DNA of 64,000 nucleotides from Monodelphis domestica (taxonomy: Eukaryota; Chordata; Mammalia; Didelphimorphia; Didelphidae): assembly GCF_027887165.1 (NCBI RefSeq), contig NC_077235.1, positions 16,406,383 through 16,470,382 on the forward strand, read 5' to 3'. Below, one piece after another: positions 59,161 through 64,000 of the stretch. The position numbers and the translations under genes are program-made. Positions within the stretch are counted from its first letter, which is position 1. Each line of letters begins with the position of its first letter. The notes beneath the pieces are model-generated. The model worked only from the letters and a program-made list of their open reading frames with translations, did not search any database and had not been told where the DNA came from.

Positions 59161-59525
59161 TTTATATCTGTCTATCTGTGTGCTCTCTGTCTACCAATAT
59201 TTCTATATTTTCTGGGTGACTCTTTCTGCCCTCTATGTATCTCTCTGCCTGTCTGTATGTATATCTATCTATCTGTCTGCCAGCCAGTCTCTTCTGCTTA
59301 TCTCTATGTATCTATGTATCTATGTATCTATCTATGTATCTATGTATCTATCTATCTATCTATCTTTCTATCTATCTATCTATCTATCAATCAATGTATC
59401 TATCGATGTATCTATCGATCTATCTATGCCTTTGTGTTCCTATCGGTGTAGTTTATGTATCTATCTGCCTGCCTGTTTGTGCATCTCTCAATCTCTGTGT
59501 ATGTCATTTGTGTTTTAAAATATTG
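58991..59525. repeat. TC/TATC block ending in a rearrangement junction
   Basis: The TC array is at 59083-59151 and TATC repeats lie near 59340-59385. The last bases are the start of a palindromic unit (GTGTTTTAAAATATTG), cut off at about 59523. Confidence 0.85.
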
Positions 59526-59985
59526 ATGTCTGTCTAAACCCAATAGCAAGAATGCAAGTTGCAACATTCCATGTACAGCATCAGTCTTGGCCATTTAATT
59601 TTGCAAATGTGCTAGGTAAAATGGAGAATCCTCTTCCTAGAGCTGGAATCTTTCAAACTGTGAATTTCTCTATAATTGTTCATTCAAAAGTAACATCCTT
59701 GAACTCGTTAACTTGGAAATAATGCCAAACTATCAAATAGTCAGAAAAACTCAAAACTTTAACCACAATTTCACCTTCAAATCAATGTTGAAATTCATAT
59801 TTAAAAGTTTCAAACAAGCACACAGACACACGCATACACACCCATACCCACACCCACTACCCCCCCCCCCCCACACACACACATACACACCCTCCCAATC
59901 TAATTTTGGGGACGTGGGGATGTTCGGGATAAAAAACTGTTTTCATTCCCCTTTATCTCCTGAACAAATATAATCATGCCAGTCC
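59526..59985. repeat. Array block B, 5' part missing
   Basis: It starts in mid-block, fused to the beginning of a palindromic unit. It contains a poly-C run near 59860-59872. Confidence 0.7.
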
Positions 59986-61451
59986 GTAGACCAAAATGAT
60001 TGTTAAAATAAGCCCCATATCTTAGCCCTTGCCTTTCTGAGGATTTCATCATAGGATGACAGAACATTTGATCAAACAGGAGAAAAGTGGGAAGTAACTT
60101 ACAATAGGGGAGAAAAGCTCCCTAATTTGAATACAAATGTCAGGTATAAGTTGGTAAAGATCAGCAGTCAGCTGTAGAACTTGATAGAAACTTAGCTAAG
60201 CCATTCCTCAGCCCTTCCATTGGCCCTTGTGACTGTATCCTAACCCATTTTCCTCCATAGCATTTCTTTTCCCCATGATCTTTCCAAAGAATTCACCTAT
60301 AGATCTCAATTCTCTCTCGCCATGCTAAGATTATCTTTCTTACTACCAATTCCTTCTAGGCTCCATCATTTCTTTCCTAACGTCTTCACCCAGCACTCTG
60401 GAATCTTTGCTGTGACTTCTCCAATGGACAGATGTTCCGTTCCATCCTCCTAACGAGGTAAAGTGCTCCTATTTTCAACTTTCCTCCTTCAACTCAAAAT
60501 GGGGACTAAGTCTGTCCTTTCTAGGTTCTCTACTTAATGGGCCTTGGCTCCAGGTAAATAGAATTCTCAGGGGAGATCAAATAACTAGTTTTCCCTCTGC
60601 TGTAGAATTATTTCTCAAGTCAATGAAAAGGATAGGAAACAATCCTTCTCCAGATTCCGTACGTTGGGGACTCCTTCGTATATCTCTTAAAGATGTCACC
60701 TTGAATAATACTTCAGTTTCTGGGCTGCAGTAAATTCTGGTCTAGGCTTTTGGCTCCTATGAAACCTCTTCAGGCAAATCTTCCCTTTCATAGGTTTTTA
60801 TCTCTTCACCCCCATACCAGAACTGGGGGAGGGAGGGGTAAAATCCAGGGCATTCATAGAAATGTCTTAGGAATTTCCCAGGTCTCTTTCTTTAGTAGTC
60901 ATGTGCCAAAGATCATCAGAAATAATGCACACAAAACCATCAGTTTTCTCCACTTCGAAAGGAAAATTAGTTCTCCTTATTCCCTGGTCTTTTCAAACAA
61001 AAACTTATCTATTGAAATGGTTGCACTCTGGAAATTGACCTTCAAAATGCCCCAAATCAGGTTATTGTAGATGAAGCTTTTCCTTTCTCAAAAACTCAAT
61101 CTGGTAACATTTTCTCTCCAAAAACAAAACTTAGGGTTACTAAGGAAGAGGATCAAAATTTCCTCTAACTAGGAACACCTCTACTATTCCCTTCCCTTTT
61201 TTCATTTTTTACTCTAATTTCCTTTGGGCTGCCAATTTGTCTTTCTCTTCTCCTTGCCTCAAAGCACTTTGGTCTATGGCTAAAGCTGCTCCTAGAGAGG
61301 AAATTTGAGGCTCAATTAAAAACTGTTCAGGGATTCCTAAGCATTTAAATCAAAGACTTTCCCCCCATATTTTGTGTCCTTTGACAACGATTGAAAGACA
61401 GTAAGGACCGTATTTGCCCATCCTCAAATGAACTTTCTTTACTCCAGAGAT
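59985..61451. repeat. Array block C/D
   Basis: It matches 45540-47009 at an offset of about 14.44 kb with few differences. Confidence 0.68.

Positions 61452-61501
<50 letters not shown>
61452..61501. repeat. CA array between D and E
   Basis: About 25 CA repeats, the longest CA array in the window. Confidence 0.9.
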
Positions 61502-61507
<6 letters not shown>

Positions 61508-62630
61508 GTAATGTGAAAAAACCACTCCTGCCATTTGAAAACAAATACCAACTTGACAAAAAATGTGTAATGTCTGCATTCAAATAACGAAGTTAATACC
61601 TCGATTAAAATGCTTCTCATTGGCAATACTCAATATTCACTGAGGTTGATATATACGATTTCACACATTAGTCCTAGCTAAACTTGGGAAGAATAGATTA
61701 GACTAAAAAGTCAAGAATTTCTGGTCCTCTTTTGGCTTTCTGTTCCATAATCCCCTGTGCAGATGGCCAGCTCCTGCCCTTTTCTCTAGCTTTTCGGAGG
61801 AATGAACTGTTGTAAGACTGCTTAATAGACATTATTTGCTAACGTTTCTATCACCTACATTTAAAGGAAATCCACTAGACATACAGTGTAGCCCAAACCC
61901 CACAGAACATTGAGAAGAAATGGAGGGCTTAAGTTCTTCAGCTTCTAGGAGAAGCTCTTTCATAAACCAAATCTGATAACTCGTTTGAATTTAACCCCTG
62001 ACATTTCAATTCAAGAAGACACTTTCTCTGTTTTAATAGCCTTAAAGCCATTACACAGACCCTCTAGCGAACACTCTGACTCTCACACTCCAACTCAAGC
62101 TTCCCATTCAATGCTTTCAGCCAACCATTCACACATGTCACCTATACTATCCTCGCTCTTCCTTCTCCTAGAAATACTGCTTCACTCACATACACAGGTA
62201 CCAACACTCAATCACACACAAAACTTAATAAATGGTGGAGCTTGTGGTCAGGTTGTCCCGGGCTCCATTTTGGCCGACTTACCTTGGAACCAGATTTGAT
62301 TGATGCTCCACACACTTTCTAACATTCCAGGTAAGTGGTCCATCATATATCATGTATATATGACTATGTCCATATGTGAACAAGAACTTGGCAGCATTCC
62401 CATTGGGATGTAGGCTGTAGAATGTTTGGAAATGAGACTGTCTCCTTGGTTCCTGATTAATAGAGTTTCCTTTCCCGTGAGTTTGAATTACCTAAACGAA
62501 CCCACCCAGCAGATTCCTGACTGAGCTCAATGTCTTCTTGTGTATACGTCACTTCTGGTTGTCAATCTGGCTATAGGTTTAGGCAGCCATAACTAGGGCA
62601 TCCGGGCTGGCTTGCCATTTGTTATCTTGA
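61502..62630. repeat. Array block E
   Basis: The most diverged copy of block E in the window. No gene is seen. Confidence 0.65.
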
Positions 62631-63115
62631 AAATAACACAGAACTCTCAAATAGTCTGAAAAACCAAGTATTGAATGAAGATAGGGGTAAGTCCCGTATT
62701 GAATTCTTTACTGAGAGCCTGGTGCCACAACTTTTACAGGGCATAAACCCTGGACTCTGAGGATGTTATCCCTGGGCAGGCCACCAGGCTAGGTGACAAC
62801 TCCAAGGAACAAAAGAATTTGGGGAACCTCTCTACCACATGGGGGAAATCCAGGAGCAGGGAAAGATCAGTGACAATGGTGTAGCTACAAAGGAAATCAC
62901 TGACACGATACAATCAAGCCTAGGAAAGGAATCCTAGCCAAAGGCTAGGGTCTAAGAGAGGGGGCTGCTTACAATGGATACTGAAGAATGGTCCCTGCCA
63001 GGTGTGGATCTTCTTGGAAAAGGGTCTCTTGATACAGTAGGGGAGACTACTTAAGTAGGACTGGTATTCAGCTGAGGATCCCCCACTAAGTCTGAAACTG
63101 TATGCCTGGGATTCC
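62630..63115. repeat. Array block G
   Basis: It is intact in order. The primer-like site reads CTGGTGCCACAAC. Confidence 0.62.
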
Positions 63116-63249
63116 CTTCAGTGTAGATTCCCATGAGAACAGGGAACAAGTACAATCTTTGGGGTCTCCAACCTACAAGCTCCTCTTAAACCTAGGGTTC
63201 ACCAGAGTCCACTAGGCCCCAGGTTTGGGGTTTCTAGATTCCATGTTGA

Positions 63250-63620
63250 CATACCTTATTGCTTCTGCTGTGAATACATTCACTTCATTCATTTAGGAAA
63301 AGCTGGAGCTATACTTGCCAATGGTGGCCATTAATGCAGGCACAGTATGGTTTTTTTAAGAAACAGAATTCCTTGCAGTTTGACACATGATGAATATCAT
63401 AGCACAAACTATTAAAATCCCGTGTGATTCACTGTATGTTGTTTATCTGGTTATTTATTGAACAGCTCTAAAAATTAAAGGAAAGCAAGATGCAGAATGT
63501 GTTTTCTTCATTGACACCACTGTGATTCCTATCTTGAAAAGTCAAAGTTAAAATGTTTGAACACACTTTTGCTGTCACAGCAATCTCCCTATTCCCCTGT
63601 CTGAGGGAATGTCAAAAGTC
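63250..63620 (+). pseudogene. Decayed retroviral RNase H, best-preserved tail
   Basis: It has PCDSLYVVYLV, close to the provirus CDSLYVVNLV, and then SNLPIPLSEGMSKV near 63575-63620 against SHTNLPGPLSEGNAKV. Arms lie at 63115-63260 and 63640-63770 and align after reverse complement at roughly three-quarters identity. Confidence 0.8.
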
Positions 63621-63770
63621 AATGGCCTTCCCGGCTTTCCTATCGTCAAACTGGAATCCAGAAAGCCCAAACTTGTGGCCTAGATGGTTCTGGTTTGTGG
63701 AGGAGCTTGTAGGTTGGAGACCCCAAAGTTTGTACTTGTTACCTGATCCCATGGGAATCCAGAGAGATAG

Positions 63771-64000
63771 AGACAGACAAACAGAAAGACAGATAGGCAG
63801 TCCGACTGGCAGATGGGTACTCAGATAGATAGGTGGTCAAATGGATGGATATAGAGATAGCACATAGAGAGACACATAGTCAAACACAGAAAGAGAGATA
63901 GACAGGCAGGCAGACAGACAGATCGAGAGATAAATAGATAGGAAGATAAAACAAAAAGACATAGAAACACAAACAGACAGAATGAGAGATAGTCAGAGAC
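63771..64000. repeat. GACA block running off the window
   Basis: Purine tetranucleotide repeats follow the right arm of the last RNase H palindrome. Confidence 0.82.

Noticed and set aside
1-64000. tRNA, rRNA or other structural RNA genes
   Set aside because: I saw no cloverleaf-type or rRNA sequence on either strand. The only tRNA link is the proviral primer site.

Overview
The window looks like nuclear DNA of a marsupial, most likely an opossum. The main evidence is a LINE-1 3' end of the type I know from marsupial genomes, solo-LTR and LTR-provirus structure, long CA, TC and TATC microsatellites, and the absence of any prokaryotic operon. I see no host protein-coding gene that I can name. 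Nearly all of the 64 kb is one complex repeat array, and into it one young endogenous retrovirus has inserted.

The array. A higher-order unit of roughly 6-10 kb recurs with internal deletions. In full order (best seen at 44.2-53.1 kb) it holds: an antisense LINE-1 3' end; block B with a CA array; block C/D ending in a second CA array; block E; block G; a decayed retroviral RNase H fragment flanked by inverted arms of about 130-150 bp; a purine-rich GACA/GATA block followed by a pyrimidine-rich TGTC/TATC block; block G'; and then a pair of about 317-bp palindromic units. I count 26 whole or partial palindromic units. Their ends are inverted repeats (GTTTTCAAG ... CTTGAAAAC). Each end carries a ZNF143/STAF-like motif, and the middle holds three inverted CCAAT pairs around a G-rich box, so each unit looks like a compact bidirectional promoter. 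Five copies of another block contain a 142-nt exon-like segment with intact splice-site consensus.

Region by region. 1-2.0 kb: palindromic units, exon-like block, antisense LINE-1, block B. 2.0-4.3 kb: sense LINE-1 ORF2 end interrupted by a solo LTR. 4.3-9.1 kb: blocks G to D. 9.35-17.55 kb: a 4,100-bp segment present twice in tandem with no difference seen, followed by a diverged partial third copy. 18-24 kb: GACA/TGTC hairpin-like blocks and palindromic units. 24.265-33.801 kb: provirus on the minus strand. 33.8-64 kb: further copies of the higher-order unit.

The provirus. It is a class II (betaretrovirus-like) element with two 727-bp LTRs that I find identical, a 5-bp target duplication (AAAAC), a lysine-tRNA-type primer site, a polypurine tract, and full-length open gag, pro-pol and env. 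Pro and pol share one frame. That frame is reached from gag by a single -1 shift at a GTTAAAC heptamer three bases before the gag stop codon in a 16-nt overlap. The empty target site is visible in paralogous array units. Identical LTRs and three open genes point to a very recent integration.
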